Assembly: GCA_963693305.1 (NCBI GenBank)
Contig: OY855906.1
Location: 21,440,161-21,504,160, forward strand
Direction: 5' to 3'
Origin: Meandrina meandrites
Taxonomy: Eukaryota; Cnidaria; Anthozoa; Scleractinia; Meandrinidae
DNA length: 64,000 nt
The stretch's first letter is position 1; every line of letters begins with the position of its first letter. The notes beneath the pieces were generated by a model that was not told the origin of the DNA, made no database searches, and saw only the letters and a program-made list of their open reading frames with translations. Both the position numbers and the translations under genes were made by a program. Below are positions 45,410 to 56,105 of this stretch, in pieces.

Positions 45410-45650
45410 TCGAGTACGAGTGATGCCAGTCGAGAGCGACTGAGGGAAAACCTTGTTACTCGAGCACGAGTGCAAGACAGAATTGTGAGTGATGCCGCTC
45501 GAGTGCAAGCGATGCCAGTCGAGAGCGACTGAGGGAAGAGCTTGTTACTCGCACATAAGTGCAAAGCGGATAATTTTTTCCCACATCGGAACTGTGCGAG
45601 CGATGCCAGTCGAGAGCGACTGAGGGAAAGCTGGAAAGGCTTGTTACGCA
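45410..45650. repeat. Tandem repeat around GATGCCAGTCGAGAGCGACTG
   Basis: The palindromic core CAGTCGAGAGCGACTGAGGGAA occurs at about 45,426, 45,512 and 45,608 with ACTCG(A/C)GCACGAGTG-type words between. The spacing is about 86-96 bp. The core (AGTCG..CGACT) can form a hairpin. It lies inside the DIRS/Ngaro-like element, upstream of the LINE insertion. Confidence 0.7.
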
Positions 45651-45799
45651 CGTAAGCGTTGTTGCAACGCAGATGCTCGTCAAGTATGTTTGTATGTTTT
45701 GTTATTTCGGCTTTTAGTGTAATGCGGACGCTAGCCGATCATGTTTGAATATTTTCAAAATGTCACTCGGGTACGAGTGATGCTAGTCGGAACGTGTGC

Positions 45800-46916
45800 A
45801 AGCCAAGACAACGATCTTAGGTCCCCTATTATTTCTTATTTACATTAACGACTTGCCCAACTGCCTATCAACATGTCAGCTTAGGATGTATGCTGATGAC
45901 ACCCACATCACATATGCGGGAGCGGATCTGAGCTCTATACAGTCTAATCTAAATCACGATCTAAGTAATTTAAACAATTGGCTTACTTCTAATAAACTTA
46001 CTTTAAACGCGACTAAAACTGAATTTATGTTGATTGGTTCCAGACAAAGATTAAGTACCCTTCCAGATACACTTGAGCTCTCGATTAATAATGTTCCAAT
46101 AAATCGTGTCTCCTCAGTCAAATCGCTTGGTGTGTTGATCGACGAAAACCTAACTTGGCAAACCCATATTGATAAATTGTCTGAAAAGATTGCATCTGGG
46201 ATTGGTGCCATAAAACGAGTTAGGCCTTTTGTTCCACCAGCTACACTGCTTTATATATACAGTGCTCTAATTCAACCTCATTTTGACTATTGCAATCTTG
46301 TCTGGGGTAATTGCGGTAAAACTTTGTCGGACAGGCTACAAAAGCTTCAGAACCGCGCCGCTCGCGTGTTAGCTTCCTCTAGTTATGATACTGATGCCAA
46401 AGGTCTAATACGACAACTAGGTTGGAAAGATTGTGTACCCAACGTCAAATTCAGAAAGCCTTAATGGTATATAGATCTTTAAATGGCTTGGTTCCTGAAT
46501 ACCTATCGTCTAAATTTCTAAAACGTAGTGGAATCCGCTATTCTTTAAGGGATTCCGAAAACAAACTGGTTGTACCACATCCACGAACTAACTATATGAA
46601 AAATAGCTTTAGTTACAGTGGTGCAACTCTCTGGAACAGCCTACCCTGCAATCTCAGGATGATAAAATCCTATAATCAATTTAAAAGCAAAGTTAGACAC
46701 GGCATTCATGGAAAACAGGATTAGTTTAATATTTAAATTAGTATTTACTACATGTATTTCAATTTTTATTAATTAGTATTTAGCATGGATTGTTTATTAG
46801 TAGTTTATTAGTATTAATTTTTATTATAATTCTAAATAATAGTATATTACCTGATGATTTTTAACCGTGTATAAAGAAATGTTAAATAAATAAATAAATA
46901 AAATAAATAAATAAAT
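45800..46916 (+). mobile_element. 5'-truncated LINE (CR1/Jockey-like group) inserted in the DIRS/Ngaro-like element
   Basis: The element begins abruptly inside the reverse transcriptase (just before ILGPLLFLIYINDLP) and runs through the C-terminus, a 190-bp AT-rich 3' UTR and a tail of AAAT/AAATA units at 46,885-46,916. The abrupt 5' end and simple-repeat 3' tail are typical of target-primed reverse transcription. Target duplications could not be fixed by eye. Confidence 0.8.
45805..46724 (+). pseudogene. LINE reverse transcriptase, C-terminal part, one frameshift
   Basis: The first segment (to 46,464) includes TILGPLLFLIYINDLP, then MYADDTHITY with the catalytic YADD, NWLTSNKLTLNATKTEFMLI, and LGVLIDENLTWQTHID, the usual order of RT motifs 4-7 and the thumb of non-LTR elements, followed by LQKLQNRAARVL. 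The frame shifts near 46,430-46,460 and continues (ALMVYRSLNGLVPEYLS, later TLWNSLP) to a stop at 46,724. RT motifs 0-3 and the endonuclease are missing through 5' truncation. Confidence 0.85.
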
Positions 46917-47900
46917 GCTTTCAAATTGGTTTATGAATTCGTTCTACTCGTGAATTATGTCGCCCGGGCGCGTGTGTTGCCAGGTGTTTGCCAAGGTGTT
47001 GCCAAGTGCGTTTAAAATTTTTCTCGCTTTCCAGAATGTCGGCACGATGCCTCTTTTAGTGCAAATGTTATCGGTCAAGGACGATCGAAGGAGGAATTTT
47101 TTTCTGGTCTGTCTCAAGTGCACATCAAACTAGTGCTGTTCAGGCTTATCTGAATGATTTAGATAATATGCCACATTAACCCGTGTGTGACCCTAAAATG
47201 CTATAGTCTGCGCGAGAAAAGTTTACTTTGTCTGCGAAGTTTTGTTTGGTCGAGTGTTTTTGCGGCAAGACAATTATTTGTCTTGCCGCCTGAGTGCTTG
47301 AAAGGTAAAACGCTGGTCACCTTTTTTCTTTTTGCAAGAAGTATCTATTTAATAGTTGACGTTTTCGCTTTTATTGAGCGGGCCACGGCGAATTTTTCAA
47401 ATGTTTTGTTGGTCTATTTATAACTACAGCGTAAAACAAAGTAGTTTGTTTATGAATATATTTTTCATTAAGTGTTGTCAACCCACGCTGAATTTGAATG
47501 ATAATAAAGTGGTTCTTTGGCTTTAATTTTGTTAGCGTTTGTTCTCCTCTCGACTTTTTCCCCTCCTTGTGTTACTAGCTGAGTTGGAGTGCCGCTTGAA
47601 ACAGGGGTACAACTCTCCTCCCGGTTTGTCTGGGTCAAGCTGCCATTCCTCCTCCTCTGGTGGCCACTATTTCATTCTCCTTTTCGTCTTTTATGTACTT
47701 GGGCTTTATTTTTATCCTTTTCAGCTTTGTTTGTAAAACCAAAGAAAACCGTTCTTTTCCCGTACCGAGAACTGCAAATCTGATCCTACTCCTTGCGTAG
47801 ACGTGTTCCAGTCTACAGTTACTGAGTTGGTAACCATGGATATGTGGCCACTAGAGTGTGAGGCGGAATTGGCAGTTCCCTGTTTTTTGACCGCCCTTTT
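46917..47900 (+). other. Interior of the DIRS/Ngaro-like element without recognised domain
   Basis: Between the LINE tail and the RT remnant lie several short open frames in different phases. They probably represent the decayed first ORF and the start of the RT ORF, but no motif is identifiable. Confidence 0.4.
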
Positions 47901-47903
47901 CGT

Positions 47904-48561
47904 TTGGACAACCTTTCACAATTACCCAGATACCTTACGAAAGAATGTTACCAAACAACGTTAGACGACAAGTCAGGCTATGATCACGTTCTCTTTGACT
48001 TTCCTAGTCGTACGTTCTTTGGCATCAGGTGGAAAGGATGGTTTTTGTTTTGGATGGAATATTTCTGCCTATGTTTATCTTTCCACCGGCCTCCTAGTAT
48101 CGCATTTCTTAAGTTCAATAGGACTGCCTTGCTCTTTGTATATCGATGATAGGCACGATGGTTAGTTGCAGTCCAAAACTTTCGACCATGCGGCGAGTAC
48201 TTTAGCTACTCCTTCAGACGAATCACGTTTTGCCGTTTCAAAAGCTGCGGTTTTCCTTGCTGCTTGTACCCTCGCTTCTCTTGGGCACAAGGTTGGAGTA
48301 AAGGAATGTGTTTTCACCCCTCAGAAAAGGATCGTGGACCTGCAGTATTTCATGGGAAACGTGGTTGGCACAGTCACTCTACTGCGACTTATGACATGCA
48401 GGCGGCGAAAGTTATGCCCGCCAATTTCCGCTTCTTCGACACTCACTGGTCAAGAAGTGAACATTGTAGATCCAGGTGTTTTGTATCAAGATTGTAATAG
48501 CCTCAAAATTTTGTTCCAGCATTCTCGCATTAGATTTTGGAGAATGGGAGAATACACCTAA
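47904..48561 (+). pseudogene. DIRS-type reverse transcriptase remnant
   Basis: The first frame has YQTTLDDKSGYDHVLFDFPSRT-like text (residues about 15-36), the DDKSGYDHV block being characteristic of DIRS1-like RTs. A frame change near 48,045 leads to FGWNISAYVYLSTGLL and SLYIDDRHDG, with the catalytic YIDD. A stop at 48,163-48,165 is followed in frame by SKAAVFLAACTLASLGHKVGVKE, again typical of the region after the active site. The frame ends at 48,561. RT copies element RNA into DNA; this one is disabled by at least one frameshift and one stop. Confidence 0.75.
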
Positions 48562-48630
48562 TCTTGACCAGGTTATCCCTTATTCCCATCTGTATATCCC
48601 TTTACCGAAGTTGAACGGAGGGATACCGCA

Positions 48631-48703
48631 ACCCATTTTCACCCCTCCATATCTCATTGTCCTATATATTCATGTGTATTGTAGGTGCTTTGAATATACT
48701 ACT
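48631..48703 (+). repeat. Split direct repeat B1
   Basis: ACCCATTTTCACCCCTCCAT through TTTGAATATACTACTATT; identical or nearly so to 48,921-48,993. It directly abuts A2 at the shared CTATT. Confidence 0.85.
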
Positions 48704-48838
48704 ATTCAAAGTACCGGAAATAATAAATGAATATTATCATAACAATAGATATCCCACAATCCTCTGCGCTGTATATATTACCGTGATTCCTTCCTTTGTG
48801 CACATTTCTCCTACGACATCACTTGTTGTGTATGCGAA
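48702..48838 (+). repeat. Split direct repeat A2
   Basis: Second copy of repeat A (see A1), joined to B1. Beyond its end the sequence CATGACACGGTGACAG (48,859-48,874) is the inverted form of CTGTCACCGTGTCATG found just after A1 (45,091-45,106). Confidence 0.85.
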
Positions 48839-48920
48839 CCCACCCACCCACCCCCGGCATGACACGGTGACAGACCTTCATGCACATGAATATACCACTG
48901 TCCACACTTGTGGACAGCAC

Positions 48921-48993
48921 CCATTTTCACCCCTCCATATCTCATTGTCCTATATATTCATGTGTATTGTAGGTGCTTTGAATATACTACTAT
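48921..48993 (+). repeat. Split direct repeat B2 (right end of the element)
   Basis: Second copy of repeat B. It ends ...ACTACTATT and is followed by non-repeated flank GTGTTGGCAGC. Confidence 0.85.
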
Positions 48994-50660
48994 TGTGTTG
49001 GCAGCATCTGGAATTTCCTTTTTGAAATTCAATGCCACCTTTGGGAAGGTGAATGACTGGCTCACTTCACATAACAAAGATGTCACTGAAGAGCAGAACC
49101 CCTTCAAATGACCTGGCAATGGGAATGTAAAATTATAAAATACTAGTTTATACAGGCTGTACATATAAGAGTGAAAAAAAAAGTGATACATGCATATACA
49201 TAATTAACCAAATTGTCATGATGTCATATATGGTCAAAAATTCATTGTCATTCATCATCTGCAAGTCAATATTGTTAACACTGAATGCAAAAGGTTTTTA
49301 TTTCGGCTGTTGTTATCAAAGTCATTCCCCTTAAATTATAGAACTAAACATGAGTTTTCAAATTTGCCTATTGGTTGACTATCTTATCTGGTTGGCCTTG
49401 TATGTAACATAATTCCTTAAACTTTAAAGCTTCAAGAAGCCTAATTATTTAAACCGTTTACTTTATGCTGCATGAGAGCAAACGACGAGAGAAAGCAAAG
49501 CGTGAAATACAACATAAATGTATCGCAACAATGTCAAAGAGCACATAGTATAGCAAGTACATGTTTCATGATAAATGGGCACACTTTTAATCTACAGTGA
49601 TCAAATTTGTTCCAAATTCACAATGTTCTCAAGACTTCAACCATCAACAGAGAAAACACCCAGCCCTACCTTACACTCTTAATAAACAAGACCAAAAACT
49701 TGTAAGAAGGTTTTTTCGAGGTCATCTTCAAACTAGTGTAGATTGAAATGCAGAGGACCTTGCAGTTTTGAGTTAAGAACTTTATGACATCACATGCAAA
49801 CCAAGAATATGATTTTTAGGAAGACCACTTCTGTTGTTAACGTGGCTTTTATATTTAAATACAGATTGATGATCATGATGATGATGATGAAGATATGCTG
49901 GTCACTGTAGAGATTATGCATTGTCAGGACAGTAAAACAGGTTGAAATGAATCACCAGCCCAAAGGGAGCTGAACATCACATACATTTTGTGTATGGTTA
50001 GAGCTGCTTCTGGTGGATTGCACTCAAACCTACACAATTTTAACAGGTTCTCAACATTTGTCAAGAAGCCACTTTTTGTACTAATTTGCCACAATTACAC
50101 ACTTTCATCAGCTTGCCTTGTCAAAATGGTGCAAATGGTTGCAGCATCTACTCTGACGCCAAATTTTTCAAATGGCTCAAAAATGTTTGAAGCAGTAGTC
50201 AAAGTGCCTCCACACATCTGAAAATTTTGCAAATCATGAAGTAAAACCGTTTACATTCACCTTCTATTTCAATAATGTAGCTGTACTACTACAAACTATT
50301 GGGTCAAATGTTAATTTCAAAAATATCATTTCTACCCAAATTTGTTCACCAGCTACATTACATAATGTATGGTTGTATTTAGTAGTGCTAGTACTCAACA
50401 AATGAGATTGTGAATGATTGTTCACAAGCATTTTAGGTTTTTGTACTTGGCACCCGGCTTACTGTTTTCATTGTTGCACCGTGTTCTTAACAATTAATGT
50501 TTGTGCAAATTTGCTTTGGTTTGTAAGGATCTCAATTTAAGTCTGTTAAAGCATATTAGTTTCTTTACACAAATGTCATTTCAATTTGCACCATAGATGT
50601 ATTATATCCATTAATTAGATAGCCATGTCTCACAAAGACTTGGAACTACCAAATTTGTGA
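48994..50660. other. Non-coding stretch
   Basis: No gene or repeat array recognised apart from a short GATGATGATGATGA run near 49,870. Confidence 0.5.
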
Positions 50661-50665
50661 ATTTG

Positions 50666-50666
<1 letters not shown>

Positions 50667-50720
<54 letters not shown>
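50667..50720. repeat. TAA trinucleotide microsatellite
   Basis: About 18 uninterrupted TAA units. It may be the tail of another, otherwise unrecognised SINE lying on the minus strand. Confidence 0.95.
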
Positions 50721-50776
50721 AACAATTTATTAACCAAATTTCTAAAGGAATTACAATGATTTTACTATTCTATTCG

Positions 50777-50811
<35 letters not shown>

Positions 50812-51062
50812 TAACATTTATATCGCGCAAATTTCATGTGAATATGATCAAATGCGTGTTACAAAGAAATATGCAAACAAATTAACATCTTAAGAATCCC
50901 AACTGGCAGGAGGCTGACCAGTTGGCTATTTACAAAGCGTGGTGGAGTTGAGATCTGGGCTACAGAAAAGAAATCCAGCTAGTGGCAGGGAGAAGGATTT
51001 GAACCCAGGACCTCCGGGTTGCACGTCCAGTGCCCTAAAAACTAGGCCACGCCACCTCCACA
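50777..51062 (-). mobile_element. tRNA-derived SINE with TTA-repeat tail
   Basis: Read on the minus strand: a tRNA-like head starts GGAGGTGGCGTGGCCTAG (A box GTGGCCTAGTTTTTAGGGC) with B box GGGTTCAAATCC about 45 bp later. A unique body follows (CCCAGATCTCAACTCCACCA, later GCCAACTGGTCAGCCTCCTG, then CGCATTTGATCATATTCACATG), then a TTGCGCGATATAAATGTTAATT end and a (TTA)n tail formed by the 50,777-50,815 microsatellite. This complete head-body-tail layout marks a full-length SINE copied by a LINE partner. Confidence 0.85.
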
Positions 51063-51602
51063 GCTAAAATCGATATTGATCACAGGCTAGATTTTCCCAT
51101 CTAGAGTGGCATCTAGAAAAAGCAAAAACGTTGACCTGTTTTTGCAAAAACATAATAAACGAAAACACTAAAAAGCTTGACGCAAAAAAAGATAAAAAGA
51201 ACCAGCACAACTCGCAAATGTTTGTTCAGTTCACAGGCACGAAATCACACATCACCTAGAGGTGAATTTGAAAAGAAATTGCAAGGCCAGAACTTTAAAG
51301 CACTCTTGACCTTGGTCGTACATTTGGTGTGTATTCACGAGCTCGGTCAAGATTTTCCCATACAGACCTCCTGCTTGGTTAGTAAGAGCTAAGTATTGCA
51401 TACAACTCATGCATATACTGTACTTCATTCACCAAATTGACATGATGCCCATATACGGTCAAGAGTCATTTCCTGTTTTTATCCATTCATAAAAATATTT
51501 AAGATCTTTTAAATCTCAACTCAAAACTTTCCTTTTGGAAAAACGTATTTATTCTTAATGATTTTTATCTTATTGCACTTAAGCATTTTATATACAGCTC
51601 AT

Positions 51603-51692
51603 TTACCATTACCATTGCCATTGCTATTACCATTACCATTACCATTGCCCTTACCATTACCTGTGACATTGTCACTGTCATTGTCATTAAAA
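51603..51692. repeat. CCATTA-type hexanucleotide microsatellite
   Basis: ACCATT repeated with variants (GCCATT, GCTATT, GTCATT) for about 90 bp. The Pro/Leu-rich frame through it is an artefact. Confidence 0.9.
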
Positions 51693-51699
51693 GTTAATC

Positions 51700-53750
51700 C
51701 AAATAAGGACAACTTTATGGTGTTATTCACCAGAGTTAGTTAGCTCAACTCGAAGCCAAAATTTTTGGTTTCTTTCAAACCATCATCAAGCCAATGACAA
51801 AAAATAGAAAGCCTGGAGGTTTTTAACGTTACATGTTATTGCATTATTTGCATATCAACAGTTCATGGTTCCCCTTTAGGCCATAGATAATTAGGGGCTG
51901 CCTTCTTTTTTATGTGATAAGTTTCCTAAATAAAGGTAAATTTCAGTTACTGTCCCTGTCAATTATGCTGGTATTGTCCCTCACTGTGTTGAGGTAAAAT
52001 TCTTTGATGTCAATACAATGGCTCTTTGTGTTCAGACAGCACAGAAAATTGAATTGTGCTAAAAGATGTTGAAAATTGGCGCAAGTTTTCAGATGATTAA
52101 ATATTGTGCTTTCTTTCAACTCTATTCTTTCATCTTTATCTCATAAACTGGAACTTTCATAATTCAGTGAGGATATTGTCCAGTGTTGGTAAGATTTTAA
52201 ATTCCAATTACATGTATGAATGACTGCAGTCATGGTAAACAAGTGGCTGAGATAATTATCTAATGGATGATTGTGCTTAGTTTGCAAAGCTTAATACGAA
52301 ATATAAAGGGGAATCCATAATTAAAACAATGTTTGAGACAAAAAAGAGAGAAAAATATACTTGTTTTAATTTCAGTCCTGAAAGCAAATTGTATGATGGT
52401 CAAATAAGGGCAGACTCAATTAAATTCCATGCACAGTTACAAGAAACAATGAAGGATTTGTTGCCCTAAAACCAGTGACACTTCCACAAAGAAGAGAATT
52501 TTACTTTCAGCATTACTACATTACCATGACTGTCACACATGTTTTCTACTGAGGAATCGGCTCTCGTAAGGTCTCACATGAGTGGGTGAGAGAACAATAG
52601 AACAAACACCAAGAACAATGCCCCTAGCCCCCAAAACAATAGCAGCTGCTAACTAGAAGACCAGAAGAATTACAAGCTTATGAGAGCTGCTACACTACTG
52701 GAGGCATCCACTATATGTCACAAGTCATCTATTCCTTAAAGTACTTAATCATTCGTTCTTTTTTAATGTTGTTGTTGTTGTTTTTTAGCTAGATACCAAA
52801 ATACCATTAATAATGTAATATTGAGAACCTCAAAGGTAATGCCATGGAGGAAAAGGTTAGAATTGCTCTGCAGACATGACTTATGAATTACGAATTATAA
52901 AAGGAACTGTTATTAATGCAAGGACAGAAAAAAATGATTAAGATAATACTGAACAGCTCATATTAACAACAGATATTATCACTATGTGACATCTTGAAGT
53001 TATGTAACATGTTTTCCTTGTCAGTTCTTTCAAGTTAAGATCGCACCAACTGTCAACCACAGTGGAAAATATCTTCAAAACATAAACCTTATCCTAAAGT
53101 TGCTGATCACAGTTTTGACGCTTAAGTTTCTTGTCTCCAACACCATACTACCAAGCTAATGAACTTGACTGATCATCATGATGTGCCATTAACACTGAGA
53201 AAGTTCCAAGGGGACAACATGAAACTGAAAATTATAGAAATAGTGAGAACAAACAATAAGATTACTAGATTGACACAGAAAAAGTATTAGATTATCAGAC
53301 TGAAGCTGCACATAAACAATTTAGTCTGACTAATATTTCTGTAAGTCTTGTATAATTTACTATTTACTCTATAATGTTTTATATATTTATAATCCTACTT
53401 TCGTTTTTTTTTTATAAAAAAAAATATTGAAATATTCTTTTATTCTACTCAATTATATTTTTAATTTTATTCAAATATTTTAATTTATAAATATTTATCT
53501 TTTTAAATTCTTACTCCATGTTTCACTATAGTCTTCAAGTCCTATTTTAGTAAGTGTATGCACATGGATGAAGCCACACATAGCCATTTTAACTGATGAT
53601 TAAAATTTTGTATTTATTTTACATTAAAGAATTGTACTGTTGACACTAATTACACTTATACTTAACACTCCTAAAGAAAGCCAAGACCCTGAAACGTTCA
53701 GTAAAGGAAATCCTATTTGAAGTTGGATTTTCAACAATCTTTTTCAATCA
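51700..53750. other. Decayed Penelope-like or other retroelement sequence, no gene
   Basis: No coding domain is visible. Segments such as TTCAAGTTAAGATCGCACCAACTGTCA (about 53,030) recur in degenerate form near 57,225 and 62,195, so the stretch shares ancestry with the Penelope-like sequences downstream. Confidence 0.45.
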
Positions 53751-54165
53751 TTTCAAGTCTCCATGGTTGCTACAAGTGATCCTCGTATTTGGACTTATAA
53801 AAGGATAGCATTGTTTGAATGTCAACACCCAAAGATTCCAGGATTGACTGTCTATGGCTGCCACTGCCCAGGTGATGGGTTGTGCGCATGCACGAGGTCC
53901 TGGCAGGACCATGAGATGTGTTTTGTGACTTAACCCAACATTTTTCAAATTTTAAGAAACATAAACGACAGACATTGACAGAAAGAAAATAGAAAAACCT
54001 GAAGTAAATGGAAGCCACTGATGAGGCCTAGGAAGGCAAAAACAGCTGCCATTGTCGCCACTGCATGGGTGATATGGGTTTTTGTTCAAATGTGTGTGGC
54101 CCTGACCAGGCTGTGGGATGTGTTTTGTTACTTCACTACTTGTTTTTTGGATAGTTAGAGGAAAT
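53670..54165 (+). repeat. Penelope-like terminal module, copy A (two submodules)
   Basis: It starts with the 3'-end text CTCCTAAAGAAAGCCAAGACCCTGAAACG, then TGATCCTCGTATTTGGACTTATAAAAGG. Two successive stretches follow with CACTGCCCAGGTGATGGGTTGTG-like and GAGGTCCTGGCAGGACCATGAGATGTGTTTTGTGACTT-like text. The second submodule has a hammerhead-like core at 54,018. The same blocks occur at 55,690-56,105 and 60,985-61,275. Confidence 0.65.
54018..54045 (+). ncRNA. Degenerate hammerhead ribozyme-like core
   Basis: CTGATGAGGCC, then TAGGAAGGC, then AAAAACAG: the conserved CUGAUGA box, a short GCC/GGC stem II and the position of the GAAA box, here changed to AAAA. Hammerhead motifs are known in Penelope-like element termini. 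The loss of the G makes self-cleavage unlikely. Confidence 0.45.
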
Positions 54166-55690
54166 ACATGTAATAAATAGCTCCATAGATAGATGAATTG
54201 ATAGATCAAAGGATTCATAGATAGATAACAAGAGGATGAACATACACTTTCCGAATTAATTATAACTATAACAACATTCTTAATTCTGATTGGTTCTTAG
54301 CACGCCCTGTGTCTTGCCAAATTAGAGCACCCACAGCTGAAGTGTCCAACAACAAAGTGTCCAATATGAAGGTGTCCAATAACAAAGTTCATTTTCTGCA
54401 AATGGGCACGCTCTTTATTTGGTTCCTTATTGTGACTAAAATCTCCTTAATATTCCTAAAACCTTCAGTTGTAAAAATGGCTTATTCTCATAGTGATGAT
54501 AACACCGCAACATGCTTCGCTTTGTCTAAATTTTTGCTCAAATATTTTTATACTTATGATTAATTTAAAATGCATATAGGACTTTGTGTTGTCCAATTTT
54601 CTTTGTAGTCATACTCGTGATTAAACAAATTGGACTCCTGATTTTGTTAATCACTTGTATGATTACAGACCAAATTGCACTCCACTCAGTCCTATTGCCA
54701 TTATCTATCATTATCGAAAGTGCACTGGCTCGATCTCTCTCTTGATGATGAGTTGGAGCAGGCTGTTGGTGTCAAGTTGTTACAAGAAGCATACTCACTG
54801 AAATTGAATTGAGCAGAGAAATCCTTTGCAGTAAACAACACATTCCAAATAGCAGTGTTTTATACATGAGGAAAAGAACATGGTTTTTGTGATTTCAAAT
54901 ATTTTAGAAGGCATTTAGAAAGGGGACTAGTTACAAAAATTGTTCACAAGCTTGGGGTAGACAAAAGCATACAGTTTTGACCAGCTTTGTTATAGTGGCT
55001 GAATGTCGGTTCAACTACATAGTCTTGGAGACTAGCAAACTAGAACATTTAAACACACTTATGTTGATCAATTACCATATATCAATAACGGTGTGTGTTT
55101 CATGTCTGTTTATTATGCTTTTGATATTTTGTTGACTGTCTGGAATCACAAGTATAATGGAAAGACCAATATGTTCGATATAAAGGGATCCACCCAAGAG
55201 CCAATCAACATGATGCCAATATTTCTGTTAGTCAGAAAAGTATTCTAGCTGTCCAACACTTTCAAAGCCATTGAACATGACACTAACAATCACAGAAAGT
55301 GTGAGAACAAACAATAAGATTACTAGATTGAAAGAGAAAAGTACTGGATTTTCAGACTAAAGCCGGCCATAAACAATTTAATCTAACTAAGTTTTTAGTA
55401 GTTCTTGTATTAATCTTCTATACTGTTTGTATTTTCTTTCTTTACTCAATAAAATCTTGTTTTATTGTTATTTTTTATTAGTTTTATTCAATCATTTTTA
55501 TGTTTATTTAATTACTTTTTTTTCAAATTTGTGCTTCATGCATCACTGTAGTTTTTCAGTCTTGTGTCAGTAACCACATGTGGCTGGATGGTGCCACAGG
55601 CAACCCTCTCAACCAATGATCATTGGGATTTTTTATTTAGTTTATATTTAAAAAAAATGAGCCACTGACACTCGTTAAATTTATACTTAA
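54166..55690. other. Non-coding Penelope-like debris
   Basis: Contains an internal repeat block at 54,743-54,850 (TTGATGATGAGTTGGAGC, GGCTGTTGGTGTCA, a CAAGAAGCATAC block, then GAGCAGAGAAATCC) that recurs at 59,948-60,060 and more loosely at 56,760-56,850 and 61,735-61,830. No coding domain. Confidence 0.5.
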
Positions 55691-56105
55691 CACTCCTGAA
55701 GAAGGGCAAGACTCTTTACGTTTAGTAAAGGTTAGGGAAGTCCTATTTGGAGTTGGATTCATGACGGTTTTAGTTTATAATTTGAAGTCTTCACAAACAC
55801 TACAAGTTATCCTCTTATCTGGAGTTATACGAGGATACCATTGTTCAAATACCTAGACCTATTACAGAGGTAAAAAGATTTAAGTACATTGAAAGACAGA
55901 CAAGCAGATAGAGATAAATAGATAGAAAGAAATGTAAAGCCACCAAGGGTATGTTTACATTACTTTTGGGCCTGATCGCTATGTCATGCTGATGAGACCT
56001 AACAAGGCCATAACAGCCATAAACGGTGGCATATACCCATGTGATAAGTTGTGCGCATCCGTTAGGTCCTGGCCAGACCGTGAGATGTGTTTTGTGACTT
56101 CTTTT
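55690..56105 (+). repeat. Penelope-like terminal module, copy B
   Basis: CTCCTGAAGAAGGGCAAGACTC, GGAAGTCCTATTTGGAGTTGGATT, TATCCTCTTATCTGGAGTTATACGAGGATACCATTGTTC, a hammerhead-like core at 55,989, then GTTGTGCGCATCCGTTAGGTCCTGGCCAGACC-type text and GAGATGTGTTTTGTGACTT. Confidence 0.65.
55989..56016 (+). ncRNA. Degenerate hammerhead ribozyme-like core
   Basis: CTGATGAGACC, TAACAA loop, GGCC, then ATAACAG. The CUGAUGA box is intact and stem II (GACC/GGCC with a mismatch) is nearly so, but the GAAA box reads ATAA. The preceding GTCAT could be the former cleavage-site side. Probably inactive. Confidence 0.5.

Larger units (their letters stand above)
44943..48993 (+). mobile_element. DIRS/Ngaro-like retroelement with split direct repeats
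   Basis: Repeat A occurs at 44,943-45,076 (A1) and 48,702-48,838 (A2). Repeat B occurs at about 48,631-48,703 (B1) and 48,921-48,993 (B2). The order A1 ... B1-A2 ... B2 is the split direct repeat layout of Ngaro/PAT-type tyrosine-recombinase retroelements. A DIRS-type reverse transcriptase remnant lies between (47,900-48,560). A CTATT word sits at the outer edge of A1, at the B1/A2 joint and at the end of B2, as expected for recombination of a circular intermediate at a short shared core. RNase H and the tyrosine recombinase are not visible and the interior is interrupted by a LINE, so this copy is dead. Confidence 0.75.

Noticed and set aside
45049..45651. Minus-strand 200-codon Arg/Ser/Leu-rich frame
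   Set aside because: It spans repeat A1, the gag-like start and the GAGAGCGACTG tandem repeat; it is open because of the repeat and has no domain.
50657..50893. Ile-rich 78-codon frame
   Set aside because: It is a translation of TAA/ATA microsatellites forming SINE tails.
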